Below are positions 8,722-17,601 of a DNA stretch of 22,983 nucleotides, one piece after another; position 1 is the stretch's first letter; each line of letters starts with the position of its first letter. The notes under the pieces were generated by a model that made no database searches, was not told the DNA's origin, and saw only the letters and a list, made by a program, of their open reading frames with translations. A program made the position numbers and the translations under genes. Origin of the DNA: Acidobacteriota bacterium (lineage in GTDB: Bacteria > Acidobacteriota > Terriglobia > Terriglobales > Acidobacteriaceae); NCBI GenBank assembly GCA_021778815.1, contig JAJYBW010000007.1, forward strand, positions 1 to 22,983. Direction: 5' to 3'.

Positions 8722-8748
8722 TGTACGATGATGCGCTGATAAAGTTCC
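8722..8748 (-). promoter_or_regulatory. Candidate ECF-sigma promoter for the adaptor/ABC genes
   Basis: On the minus strand GGAAC (8744-8748) is followed after 16 bases by CGTACA (8722-8727). This matches the general GGAAC-N15/17-CGT form of ECF (group 4) sigma promoters. It would start transcription near 8714, leaving a leader of about 67 bases before the ATG at 8647. This was seen by eye only, and a chance match is possible. Confidence 0.35.
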
Positions 8749-8868
8749 ATTCTTCGATTTTGGCCTGGGAGTTGCGATCCAGGACTGAGCACGTTGGAAC
8801 AATCGCTGTGCAAACTTGACCAGCGGATTTCGCGTTCCCTATCGGTGAACTCAGTTGCCTTCTGCCGC

Positions 8869-8897
8869 TTGAAAGTGTGATATCAAAACCATACAAT
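8869..8897 (+). promoter_or_regulatory. Sigma-70 promoter of the GWxTD gene
   Basis: TTGAAA (8869-8874), a 17-base spacer and TACAAT (8892-8897) form a near-consensus housekeeping promoter. Transcription would start near 8904. A GAGGT ribosome-binding site at 8913-8917 and the ATG at 8924 follow, giving a short leader of about 20 bases. Confidence 0.75.
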
Positions 8898-8923
8898 CAG
8901 AATACAGAAATTGAGGTCCAGAC

Positions 8924-10654
8924 ATGTCCCGGATACGCTTTATTATCGCCCTTGCAATCCTGGTTGTTTTCTGGGGATATCCGGCCAGCCAAGTACATGC
9001 TCAAGCGGCCCAGGCGCAAGACACGTCCCTGAATACTTCCGACACGGCCACCCAGCAGCCCAATCCGCTGAAGAGAAAGCTGAGCGATAAGGAAATTCGC
9101 GAGCAGCAGAAAGAGCTGCGCCAGGAATTAAAGGGTCCATACAAGAAGTGGCTAGATCAAGATGTTCGCTGGATTATTACAGACCAGGAGCGGAATGCGT
9201 TTCTGTCTCTTTCCAACGACGAAGAGCGGGACGCGTTTATTGAGCAGTTCTGGCGGCGTCGCAATCCCGACCCAGAATCCCCGGATAACAGCTATCGCGA
9301 AGAGGTCTATCGGCGCATCGCTTATGCCAACGAACACTTTGCAGCCGGTAAACCGGGCTGGATGACAGACCGTGGGCACATGTACATTGCCTGGGGACCG
9401 CCGGACAGCATTGACGCGCATCCTGCCGGTGGACCGTACAACCGCCCCATGTCTGAAGGCGGCGGACAGACGGAGACCTACCCATTCGAAACATGGAACT
9501 ATCGCCATCTGGATGGAGTGGGCGAAAACATTGATATTGAATTCGTCGATCCGTGCATGTGCGGCGACTACCACATGACCATCAACCGCGCTGAGAAAGA
9601 CGCGCTGCTGCACGTTCCTGGGGGTGGTCCAACACTGGATGAAGAGATGGGCCGATCCTCCAAAAAGGATCGCTTCAACGGCGGCCTGGAGCAGCTCGGT
9701 AAAGGGCCTATGTCCTCCATGGAAGGTTCAAAGGAATTTGACCGGTTGGAGCAATACGCCAAGCTGGAAGCTGCGCCGACTATCGAGTTCAAAGACCTTG
9801 ATGAATTCATGACCAGCCACAAGGTGCTGACGGGACCGTTCTTCCCCTTTGATGTCAGGACGGATTTTGTTCGCGTCACCGACGACACCGTGCTGGTTCC
9901 GATTACGCTGCAGATTCGCAATCGCGACATTACCTATAAAACGACCGATGGAGTGGCCAAGGGAGTTGTCAACGTGCTGGGGCGCGTCTCGACCATTACC
10001 GGGCGAATTGCACAGACGTTTGAAGAGACAGTGGAAGTCGACGAACCGTCGGAATTGTTACCGAAGACGCTCAACAGCAAGTCAGTCTACTGGAAGGCCC
10101 TGCCGCTGCGTCCGGGACGCTATCGTCTGGACGTCGTGATCAAGGACGTGAACAATCCGGATCACATCGGGACTTACGCACGCTCATTCATCGTGCCGGA
10201 GTATGACGACGACAAGCTGGCCGCATCTTCGCTGATCTTGGCGGACAAGATGCAGCAGGTTCCAGCCAAGGACATTGGGACCGGGCAATTCGTGATTGGA
10301 AACACCTTCATTCGTCCTCGCGTGAGTGCGACTTCGACTCAGCCGGTAAGCTTTAATCGGGATCAGAGCCTGGACTTCTGGATGCAGGTGTACAATTTGA
10401 AAATTAATCCAAAGACCAAGCAAAATGAGGCTACGGTTCATTACCAGGTGGTCAACCTTGGCACTCATCAAACCTTGTTTGAAACCACGGAGTCGGCCAA
10501 TAAGCTGAATCCCAACTCCGACCAAGTGACGCTGGAGAAATCCATGCCCCTGGCGAGTCTGCAACCAGGAAAATACGAAATCACCATAAGTGTGAATGAT
10601 GGAGTATCGAAGCAGCAACTGGCGCAATCCGCACCCTTTGAGGTCACGCAATAG
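8924..10654 (+). CDS. GWxTD domain-containing exported protein
   Basis: The 576-residue protein has a signal peptide (hydrophobic residues 6-19, cleavage probably after VHAQA near 28). A charged linker rich in Lys, Glu and Gln follows (50-70). The GWxTD domain then reads ITDQERNAFLSLSNDEERDAFIEQFWRRRNPDP (about 85-117) and AAGKPGWMTDRGHMYIAWGPPD (140-161), with the signature GWMTD at 145-149. The C-terminal half is beta-rich and Ig-like (VNDGVSKQQLAQSAPFEV at the end). The GWxTD domain is common in Acidobacteriota and Bacteroidetes-related lineages; its biochemical role is unknown. The start follows a strong promoter and a GAGGT site six bases before the ATG. A hairpin follows the stop. The next gene encodes another exported protein. 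Confidence 0.93.
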   Translation: MSRIRFIIALAILVVFWGYPASQVHAQAAQAQDTSLNTSDTATQQPNPLKRKLSDKEIREQQKELRQELKGPYKKWLDQDVRWIITDQERNAFLSLSNDEERDAFIEQFWRRRNPDPESPDNSYREEVYRRIAYANEHFAAGKPGWMTDRGHMYIAWGPPDSIDAHPAGGPYNRPMSEGGGQTETYPFETWNYRHLDGVGENIDIEFVDPCMCGDYHMTINRAEKDALLHVPGGGPTLDEEMGRSSKKDRFNGGLEQLGKGPMSSMEGSKEFDRLEQYAKLEAAPTIEFKDLDEFMTSHKVLTGPFFPFDVRTDFVRVTDDTVLVPITLQIRNRDITYKTTDGVAKGVVNVLGRVSTITGRIAQTFEETVEVDEPSELLPKTLNSKSVYWKALPLRPGRYRLDVVIKDVNNPDHIGTYARSFIVPEYDDDKLAASSLILADKMQQVPAKDIGTGQFVIGNTFIRPRVSATSTQPVSFNRDQSLDFWMQVYNLKINPKTKQNEATVHYQVVNLGTHQTLFETTESANKLNPNSDQVTLEKSMPLASLQPGKYEITISVNDGVSKQQLAQSAPFEVTQ

Positions 10655-10658
10655 AATG

Positions 10659-10679
10659 GCCTGCGTCTAAAACGCAGGC
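10659..10679 (+). terminator. Hairpin just after the GWxTD gene, possible terminator
   Basis: A perfect 8-bp stem (GCCTGCGT pairing with ACGCAGGC) with a 5-base loop begins four bases after the stop codon. Only a weak A/T stretch (atatttg) follows instead of a T run, so it may terminate inefficiently or protect the 3' end of the mRNA. Confidence 0.55.
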
Positions 10680-10767
10680 ATATTTGATCTCGTGCGTGGA
10701 AGGTACGTTTCCCCAACGACCATGCCGCGGCAGAGAGGGCAACCTCGAGTGAGTAGCTGAACGATCG

Positions 10768-12519
10768 GTGATTCGATCCGCGTCTCAATTCGTATTGGCA
10801 GCAATGTTGTCGTTAGCCGTCCCCGCGCTTGCCGCGGCGCCGGCTAGCGTCAGCGGCGTTGTCCAGGATTCCAATCGCGCACCGTTGATGGGGGTTGTGG
10901 TCGAGCTGTTTAGTTCTGTCGAAGCCTTTCCTCTACTGACTGCCTTTACCGATATTCATGGACATTATCAGTTCTCCGACCTGGCTCCGGGCCGGTACAG
11001 CATTCGAGTGCTGCAGGCATATTCTGTGCCGGCACATCGGAAGAATATCCAGGTTGGAATCGGCACCCATGCCATCGTCAATCTGAGCTTAATGTCGCTG
11101 GTGGATGTATCGCAGTGGTTTCCGGCCGTTCCGCGCAGCGTCGACGACTCGCCGGACGACTGGAAGTGGCTGCTGCGCTCTGGCGTGAATCGGCCGATCC
11201 TGCGCTGGACGGATCAATCGAATGCGGATCAAGCCAATGAGCAGCCGACTGCGGATTCGCGAGTCATGCAGGGTCCGAATGGCGAGCAAGCTGACAGCGA
11301 TGATACGGCGGATGAACCGGATGCAGCCCATCCGATTCGCGTTCGCGCCGCGTTGACGGCCGGCTCTTCGGAGTTTGGCGAAGGCGGATTTCGTCAGGAA
11401 GCGTTCTTCCGAATGCGGGAAGGTAATTCCGGCGACGCTGTGGTGCATATGCAAACCTCGACCAGTGGCGAGGGGTTTATCGCCGCCGGCATGGAAAGAA
11501 ATCCGCTGCCGGGCGATACCACGCGGGCGGTCGCTTCATTCCGCACCTTGCCGATGGACTTTGGAAGCGGTCTGGGTCGGCTGCAGATTTTCCAGGTGCG
11601 TGGCGGCGAACAACTGGCTCTGAGTGACGCGGTGGTGGCGCAATTCGGCGCTGAAACAGAGGCCGTGCAAGCGGGACAAAGCGCGACCGCGGCGTTGCCA
11701 TTTATGGCGGTCCATTTGCAGGAAGCAGGCAATGAAGTCACCTACAGCCTGGCGACGGCAACAGATTTGCAGGGATTGACGGATCTTGCTTCCTCGGGTG
11801 CGGTGCCGGCCATGGCAATGCAGGACGGCAACATTCGACTGACGCATTCGCTGCATCAGGAATTTTCAATTCAGCGGAAAATGGCCGGAGTCCAATTGGA
11901 AGCGGCCTATTTTTATGACCATTTTGTCGATCCCATTTTGAATGGCTACGGCGACGCGAGTGCGGCGGAGTTTTCATCTGGAGATGTTTTGCTGGACCCC
12001 GTCACAGGTGCGTTTCGTTCCGTTGGCCCCAACTATTCCGGTGGCGGATTCCGCGTATTTGCTGCGCGGCAGTTGAAAGGAAATCTTTGGACGGCTGTCG
12101 AATACGCGGAGGGACCGGCGATTCAATTGCCGACCACGAGCTTCACCGGACAAAATACTTTTGCCGACGCATTGTCGGAGGTCGCGCCGACGCGCACGCA
12201 GTCGGTGCTGGTTAGTCTCCGCGGCCGAATCCGCGGCACTTCAGGGACGACGTGGAATGCGGGTTATCGCTGGCAGCCGGAACAAACGATCACTGCTGTC
12301 GATCCGTTCAACGCTGGAATGAATGCACCGTATCTCAGCGTGATGCTGCGGCAGCCGCTGGGCTCAGGGAATTCCTCACCGGATCGACTGGAGTTGGAAG
12401 TTGTGATGCAGAATATTCTGGCGCAAGGCTATCGACCGATTTTCTTTGTCGATGGCCAGACGTTATATTTTGCGCAGGCACCGCGACTGGTGACCGGAGG
12501 CCTGGCGTTTTCTTTTTAA
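10768..12519 (+). CDS. Exported protein with carboxypeptidase-regulatory-like domain and probable barrel-like C-terminus
   Basis: The 583-residue product has a signal peptide (FVLAAMLSLAVPALAAA, residues 8-24). An Ig/CnaB-like carboxypeptidase regulatory domain spans about 27-110 (VSGVVQDSNRAPLMGVVVELF, TDIHGHYQFSDLAPGRYSIRV). A Pro/Asp-rich linker follows (about 150-190). The rest has alternating hydrophobic strands and ends in GGLAFSF, with a C-terminal Phe as in outer-membrane beta-barrels. This resembles the Acidobacteria-type TonB receptor/barrel proteins, but no plug domain or TonB box is evident. Binding or transport of polymers is therefore only a guess. The GTG at 10768 is chosen because it gives a complete signal peptide; an ATG at 10804 would cut it short, and neither has a strong ribosome-binding site. 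Confidence 0.78.
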   Translation: MIRSASQFVLAAMLSLAVPALAAAPASVSGVVQDSNRAPLMGVVVELFSSVEAFPLLTAFTDIHGHYQFSDLAPGRYSIRVLQAYSVPAHRKNIQVGIGTHAIVNLSLMSLVDVSQWFPAVPRSVDDSPDDWKWLLRSGVNRPILRWTDQSNADQANEQPTADSRVMQGPNGEQADSDDTADEPDAAHPIRVRAALTAGSSEFGEGGFRQEAFFRMREGNSGDAVVHMQTSTSGEGFIAAGMERNPLPGDTTRAVASFRTLPMDFGSGLGRLQIFQVRGGEQLALSDAVVAQFGAETEAVQAGQSATAALPFMAVHLQEAGNEVTYSLATATDLQGLTDLASSGAVPAMAMQDGNIRLTHSLHQEFSIQRKMAGVQLEAAYFYDHFVDPILNGYGDASAAEFSSGDVLLDPVTGAFRSVGPNYSGGGFRVFAARQLKGNLWTAVEYAEGPAIQLPTTSFTGQNTFADALSEVAPTRTQSVLVSLRGRIRGTSGTTWNAGYRWQPEQTITAVDPFNAGMNAPYLSVMLRQPLGSGNSSPDRLELEVVMQNILAQGYRPIFFVDGQTLYFAQAPRLVTGGLAFSF

Positions 12520-12568
12520 GGCGGTGCGCAGGCTGCATAAAGCGCGGCGCGATTGTGATATTCTTGCG

Positions 12569-12597
12569 TTGAAAGCCGATGCGATCTGGCCTAGCAG
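12569..12597 (+). promoter_or_regulatory. Weak candidate promoter for tRNA-Lys
   Basis: TTGAAA (12569-12574) and TAGCAG (12592-12597) lie 17 bases apart, with the tRNA starting 31 bases after the -10. The -35 is good, but the -10 matches the consensus at only three of six positions. Confidence 0.3.
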
Positions 12598-12628
12598 CCT
12601 GGATCGCCGCCGCACGGTTACCCTTCCA

Positions 12629-12704
12629 GGACGCGTAGCTCAACTGGCAGAGCATTCGACTCTTAATCGACAGGTTGAAGGTTCGATTCCTTCCGCGTCC
12701 ACCA
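12629..12704 (+). tRNA. tRNA-Lys (anticodon CTT)
   Basis: A full cloverleaf can be drawn. Acceptor GGACGCG pairs with CGCGTCC, the D stem is GCTC/GAGC, the anticodon loop is CTCTTAA with CTT at 12662-12664, and the T arm is GAAGG-TTCGATT-CCTTC. The discriminator A and CCA are encoded (12701-12704). The anticodon stem has one mismatch at its outer pair (U27 against C43), which is tolerable. It reads Lys codon AAG. Confidence 0.95.
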
Positions 12705-12737
12705 AAGTTATCCATTCGGAAAATAAAACGTTGCTGC

Positions 12738-15425
12738 CTATTGTTCCGTTCCAAGGCCGGCTGTGATCATGGGAAGACCGGTGGCGGGCCAGTGGCTGAC
12801 TTGGGCGTCGACATTGGTCGCGAGGGCGCTGTCGGCGTTGATAATCGGGGCGACATCGACATTCCAGCCATCCAGCACCACTAATGGCGTGTCGCCTTTC
12901 AGATCGGCTTGAGACGCGTCGATGGTCACGGTGCGGCTTTCGCCGGGAGCAAGAGAGATGTAGTTGTCGGAGTAGAACGCCGGCAGCACTCTCTTGCCGG
13001 AACTTTTCCGTCGCAGTTGCAGGTGCGCCATCAGCGCCATCGTGTCGCCCGGATTGGTGAGCGTAACGTCCAGCAGCATGCGACCATTCGCATCGTGGCG
13101 CGTCACAGTCCCAGTCAGATGCATCACCGGCAGCTGATCGAGCGGGGTTAGATCTTCGCCGTTCGCGGGGTTGGGCTTCCAGTAGAGATTTCTTGATAGC
13201 ACAGTACCGTCGGAGTCGCGTAACTGCAGTCGGACGAAGTACACGCCCGAAAGGTCTTTGGGGAGCGGAACCGCTCCCAGATTGATCGCTGCATCGGCTG
13301 GCCCGCTGACCGGATAATCACGCTCCAGCGCTGACTTTCCATCCAGGTTCAAAATCGACAGGTGCGCCGTGGCTCCGGAGATAGAGTGCGGCTGATTGTT
13401 GATGACCTGCAGCGTCCCATTGGATTCATTCATCTGGACATGCACCATCTCCGACGCCGACTCCACTGCGAATAGCGAGGCGTTTGGTTCCAGGTCATAG
13501 TCGTACAGTTGCCACACGAAACTCGGATGCGCCGGGTTGCTCATCCAGGTGATGACACCGGTGTCTGGATGAAACAGCATGGCGTTGCGCCCCTCATACA
13601 TGGCGCGGAAGGCCTCGTAGTTCATCATTTGCGCCTTGCGGACAAAGTCGGCGAGATTCACTACGCGACCATACCGCCCTGCCAGCACGTATGGGTAGGT
13701 ATCGCCGTGCTGCGCTCCCTTGGCCAGGTCATGCTGCGCCCAGTCGTCGTTGATGATCTCCCAATCCTTCTGCGGCATCATGGCATGAATGGATTCAAGC
13801 GTGGGCACCGACACGCTGCCGGTTTCTGTTTTGAAGGGCGCATCGTATACATAGAAGGCGCTGGGTTCGCGCCAATAGTACGGACCATGCGACACGACTC
13901 CGCGGCCTGCGGTGGAGCTGGGTTGGTATAAGCGCACGGGGTCGAGCTCTGGAATCATCTTGTCCAGAACGCTGGCGATTTCTGGCGGGGGGTAGCCTTC
14001 ATTCCTTGCACACCACAACGCGATGGAAGGATGATTGCGGACCTGAAGGACCTTGTCCTTCACATTCGCGAGATAGGTGGGCAGGTCGTCTGGATTGGGC
14101 CCATCGCTTGGATTAGGCTGGAAAAATTCATCCCAGATGAGAATGCCGTACTTGTCGCAGAGTCTATAGAAGTCTTCGCCGGTGCTTTGGCCAACCCAGT
14201 TGCGAATCATGTTCATGTGCGCCATCTGGTGCAGGTGAATTTCCGCGTCGAGGCGGGCGCGGGGAATTCGCTTCATGGCTTCATCCAGGCCCCAGTCGCC
14301 GCCGCGGATGAACACCGGCACGCCATTCACGGAGATGGTGAGATTGTCTGAGCCGGGCATTTCATAGGTAATCTTGCGAATCCCAAATGTTGTGTCATGC
14401 GCGTCAGAGTCTTTTCCGCGCTGCACGAAATGCAGATGCAACGTGTAGAGATTCTGCGGGCCGTATCCGTTCGGCCACCACAGTTTTGGATTCGCTACAC
14501 GGAGGACTGGACTGGTCTTCGGATCGAAGACGATGAGTTGCGCACTGTGGGGCGCCAGCGTTACCTTCCGGGAAAACTTCACGTCGCCGAAGCTGCCTTC
14601 GAGAAGTCCACTCTGCTGCTTCTCGGAGGTATTCTCGACGGTCGTTTTCACGGATACATCGGCGGTGTCGATGCGCGGCAGTGGGAGATCGGTGGTGATG
14701 TACGGATTCTCGATGAGCACAGGTCCAGACGCGGACAGCCATACCTTCTGCCACAGGCCGGTGTCGCGATCTGCCACGGCCGGCAGCCAATCCCATCCGA
14801 TGGTCGACAGAAACGTGGGACCATCAATCGCGGTGATGCCGCCGTTTTGGCCCACTCCATTCGCGATGGTGTGCTGGTGTGGAATGCCAGGATGCGGTTG
14901 CGGAAACACCTGCACCGCGAGGATGGCCGTCTTGCCTGCCTTGACCAGCTGGGTGATATCGAATCGTCCGCGGATGAATGCACCCTGAATCGTGCCGACG
15001 TGGTTTCCATTCACCCAGACTTCCGATCGGAAATTTGCTCCATCAAAATTGAGGGCCACCTGGCGGTGCGCATATTTCTTGGGCACGAAGAATGTTGTGC
15101 GATACCAGTAGGAAGTCTTATTGAGGCTCTCCGGGATTGGACGGCTATTCTCGCCGTAGAGCGGCTCCGGATACACCCCATCGTTGACCATGCTGGTCAG
15201 CACGGTGCCCGGTACGGTCGCCGCCAGCCAGCTTCGGGATTGGTAGGTCTCGGACGAAATTGTGGCGCCGGTATCAGAAACTTTGGCGGCATCCTGCAGT
15301 TGCCATCCCGAGCTTAGCTCGACAGGCGCTGGAAGAGCCATCTGTCCATACATCGACATTGTTCCAAGAAGAGTGGCAACAACCTCGACGATCCACCGGG
15401 CAGACAATTTTCTATATGCGGACAT
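12738..15425 (-). CDS. Secreted glycoside hydrolase family 2 enzyme, exo-beta-D-glucosaminidase-like
   Basis: The 895-residue enzyme has a probable signal peptide (hydrophobic residues 10-30). A jelly-roll sugar-binding domain follows (about 40-235, with YWYRTTFFVP and VWVNGNHVGTIQGAF), then an Ig-like domain (240-350) ending in TTFGIRKI. The TIM barrel (about 360-600) contains NGVPVFIRGGDW. The predicted acid/base is Glu476 in LWCARNEG and the predicted nucleophile Glu534 in FKTETGS, in the same arrangement as CsxA-type exo-beta-D-glucosaminidases and plant endo-beta-mannosidases. Two C-terminal Ig-like domains complete it. The likely substrate is a chitosan-derived or beta-mannosidic oligosaccharide; specificity is inferred. 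The ATG at 15425 has GAGGAA just upstream. The frame stays open to 15905 but that extension lies within larB and is rejected. It lies 95 bases downstream of larB. Confidence 0.93.
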   Translation of the reverse strand: MSAYRKLSARWIVEVVATLLGTMSMYGQMALPAPVELSSGWQLQDAAKVSDTGATISSETYQSRSWLAATVPGTVLTSMVNDGVYPEPLYGENSRPIPESLNKTSYWYRTTFFVPKKYAHRQVALNFDGANFRSEVWVNGNHVGTIQGAFIRGRFDITQLVKAGKTAILAVQVFPQPHPGIPHQHTIANGVGQNGGITAIDGPTFLSTIGWDWLPAVADRDTGLWQKVWLSASGPVLIENPYITTDLPLPRIDTADVSVKTTVENTSEKQQSGLLEGSFGDVKFSRKVTLAPHSAQLIVFDPKTSPVLRVANPKLWWPNGYGPQNLYTLHLHFVQRGKDSDAHDTTFGIRKITYEMPGSDNLTISVNGVPVFIRGGDWGLDEAMKRIPRARLDAEIHLHQMAHMNMIRNWVGQSTGEDFYRLCDKYGILIWDEFFQPNPSDGPNPDDLPTYLANVKDKVLQVRNHPSIALWCARNEGYPPPEIASVLDKMIPELDPVRLYQPSSTAGRGVVSHGPYYWREPSAFYVYDAPFKTETGSVSVPTLESIHAMMPQKDWEIINDDWAQHDLAKGAQHGDTYPYVLAGRYGRVVNLADFVRKAQMMNYEAFRAMYEGRNAMLFHPDTGVITWMSNPAHPSFVWQLYDYDLEPNASLFAVESASEMVHVQMNESNGTLQVINNQPHSISGATAHLSILNLDGKSALERDYPVSGPADAAINLGAVPLPKDLSGVYFVRLQLRDSDGTVLSRNLYWKPNPANGEDLTPLDQLPVMHLTGTVTRHDANGRMLLDVTLTNPGDTMALMAHLQLRRKSSGKRVLPAFYSDNYISLAPGESRTVTIDASQADLKGDTPLVVLDGWNVDVAPIINADSALATNVDAQVSHWPATGLPMITAGLGTEQ

Positions 15426-15457
15426 GATTCCTCGCTGTACTGCTGTCAAGAGTAAAC

Positions 15458-15512
15458 TCTCGCGAGATCCGAAGGGAATACTGCATGGAGACGGCGCCGC
15501 AACGCATGCGTT
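15458..15512. promoter_or_regulatory. Two palindromes in the larB-GH2 gap, possible operator
   Basis: The 95-base gap holds a perfect 10-bp palindrome TCTCGCGAGA (15458-15467) and a perfect 12-bp palindrome AACGCATGCGTT (15501-15512), 33 bases apart. Such sites could bind a dimeric regulator controlling the GH2 gene apart from the lar genes. GC-rich DNA yields short palindromes by chance, so this is a weak call. Confidence 0.3.
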
Positions 15513-15520
15513 GATCGACG

Positions 15521-16282
<762 letters not shown>

Positions 16283-16302
16283 GGTCGTTTGCTCTTCCTC
16301 AG

Positions 16303-17541
16303 TTATGGATGGGGCGTAGTTTGGTAGATCGCGAGTGCGGACTGCATGACCATCTTGAGCGGGACTGAATGTTGCTCTGCGCAACGGCGGCAATCTTCAT
16401 ACTCTGGGGCTGCGTTCACTTCGACGCCATTCAGTAGGCCGATTTTTATTTTGATTTCGCCCCACTGGGTCTGCACGTTGACGAATTTGCGATCGAGACA
16501 GGCGCGGCGTTCTTCGCGGATACGCACCCCGAGCGTGCTGGTCTCGCGAAACAAAAGTTGCTGCAGTGGCTCGACGTGCGCGCGGTCGCACAAAATTGTA
16601 ATCAGCGTCGCCAGCCTGTTTTTCTTCATGTGCACTGACGAGCACATCACGTCGAGAGCTCCAGCCTGCAGCGCACGCTCTGTGAAGTCGCCCAGGATTT
16701 GGGGGTTCAGGTCGTCCACAGCGGTTTCCATCACGATAACGGTATCTCCAGGGATCGAAGAGATATTGTCGGTCTCGCCGAGACTGACGCGCACAACGTT
16801 CGGAAAGCGTTTCGGATTGCGCGAGCCGGCTCCGTAGCCGATTTTGTCGACGCGCATCGCTGGCGCCGGGCCGAAGGTGCAATTGAGCGCGCGAACCAGC
16901 GCGGCGCCGGTGGGCGTGACCAACTCCATCTGGATGCCGGAGGAATAGGTGGGCACTCCCTGCAACAAATCCATGGTTGCAGGCGCGGGAACAGGGAAGG
17001 TGCCATGGGCGCATTCCACCGTGCCTCCGCCAACATTTAATGGCGAGCAGATCCATGCGTCAAGGTTGAGAGCGTGCGCACCGGCGGCGCCAGCTACGAT
17101 GTCCACAATGGAATCAATAGCGCCGACTTCGTGGAAATGGATAGTCTCAATGGGAACGTTGTGAATTTTGGATTCCGATTCGCCTAGTAACTCAAAAGCG
17201 CGGATGGCTGTCGCCTTTGCCGGCGTTGCGATGGGAGAGTTTTCAATCAGTTTTCGAATGACGCTGAGGGATCGACCGTGATGATGGTGTTCGTGGTGGG
17301 AATGATGATGCGTGTGTGTGGAGTTCGCTGCGGCTTCCGCGCTGGTGCCATCGACGATCACGCGCACTTTGCTGGCGTTGATTCCGCTGCGATCTACTTT
17401 TTTGATTTCAAGAGTTGCGCCGACATTCAGAGAGGCTACAGCTTCGTGAAGTAATTTTGGATCGACGCCGGCATCGACGAGCGCACCCAGAAACATGTCG
17501 CCGCTAATTCCGGCAAAGCATTCAAGATAAGCAATTCGCAT
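16303..17541 (-). CDS. larC: Nickel insertion protein LarC (cyclometallase)
   Basis: The 412-residue LarC inserts nickel into the dithiocarboxylated precursor to give NPN, in a CTP-dependent step. It begins with the canonical MRIAYLECFAGISGDMFLGALVDAG. A histidine-rich stretch follows, with ten His between residues 76 and 88, suited to nickel storage or delivery. Other blocks are VPIETIHFHEVGAIDSIVDIVG-like sequence, PAPATMDLLQGVP, ELVTPTGAAL, GYGAGSRN, and a C-terminal region with METAVDDLNPQ and VHMKKNRLATL. It is one continuous gene; in Lactiplantibacillus plantarum LarC is made from two frames by programmed frameshift. The ATG at 17541 is chosen over a TTG at 17550; no clear ribosome-binding site is seen. 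It lies 60 bases after larE. Confidence 0.96.
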   Translation of the reverse strand: MRIAYLECFAGISGDMFLGALVDAGVDPKLLHEAVASLNVGATLEIKKVDRSGINASKVRVIVDGTSAEAAANSTHTHHHSHHEHHHHGRSLSVIRKLIENSPIATPAKATAIRAFELLGESESKIHNVPIETIHFHEVGAIDSIVDIVAGAAGAHALNLDAWICSPLNVGGGTVECAHGTFPVPAPATMDLLQGVPTYSSGIQMELVTPTGAALVRALNCTFGPAPAMRVDKIGYGAGSRNPKRFPNVVRVSLGETDNISSIPGDTVIVMETAVDDLNPQILGDFTERALQAGALDVMCSSVHMKKNRLATLITILCDRAHVEPLQQLLFRETSTLGVRIREERRACLDRKFVNVQTQWGEIKIKIGLLNGVEVNAAPEYEDCRRCAEQHSVPLKMVMQSALAIYQTTPHP

Positions 17542-17601
17542 AAGGTTCAAAGGTCCGAGGTTGCCGCCGGTGCAGAACGCTCCACAGCAGATGCGACAAG
17601 T

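Noticed and set aside
14397..15317. 306-codon plus-strand open frame opposite the GH2 gene
   Set aside because: It lies wholly antisense to a well-supported enzyme, has no recognisable domain and no ribosome-binding site. It is a GC-driven shadow frame.
15445..15450. TTGACA (minus strand) shortly before the GH2 start as a -35 box
   Set aside because: A -10 box at normal spacing would fall inside the start codon region, and none is seen there.
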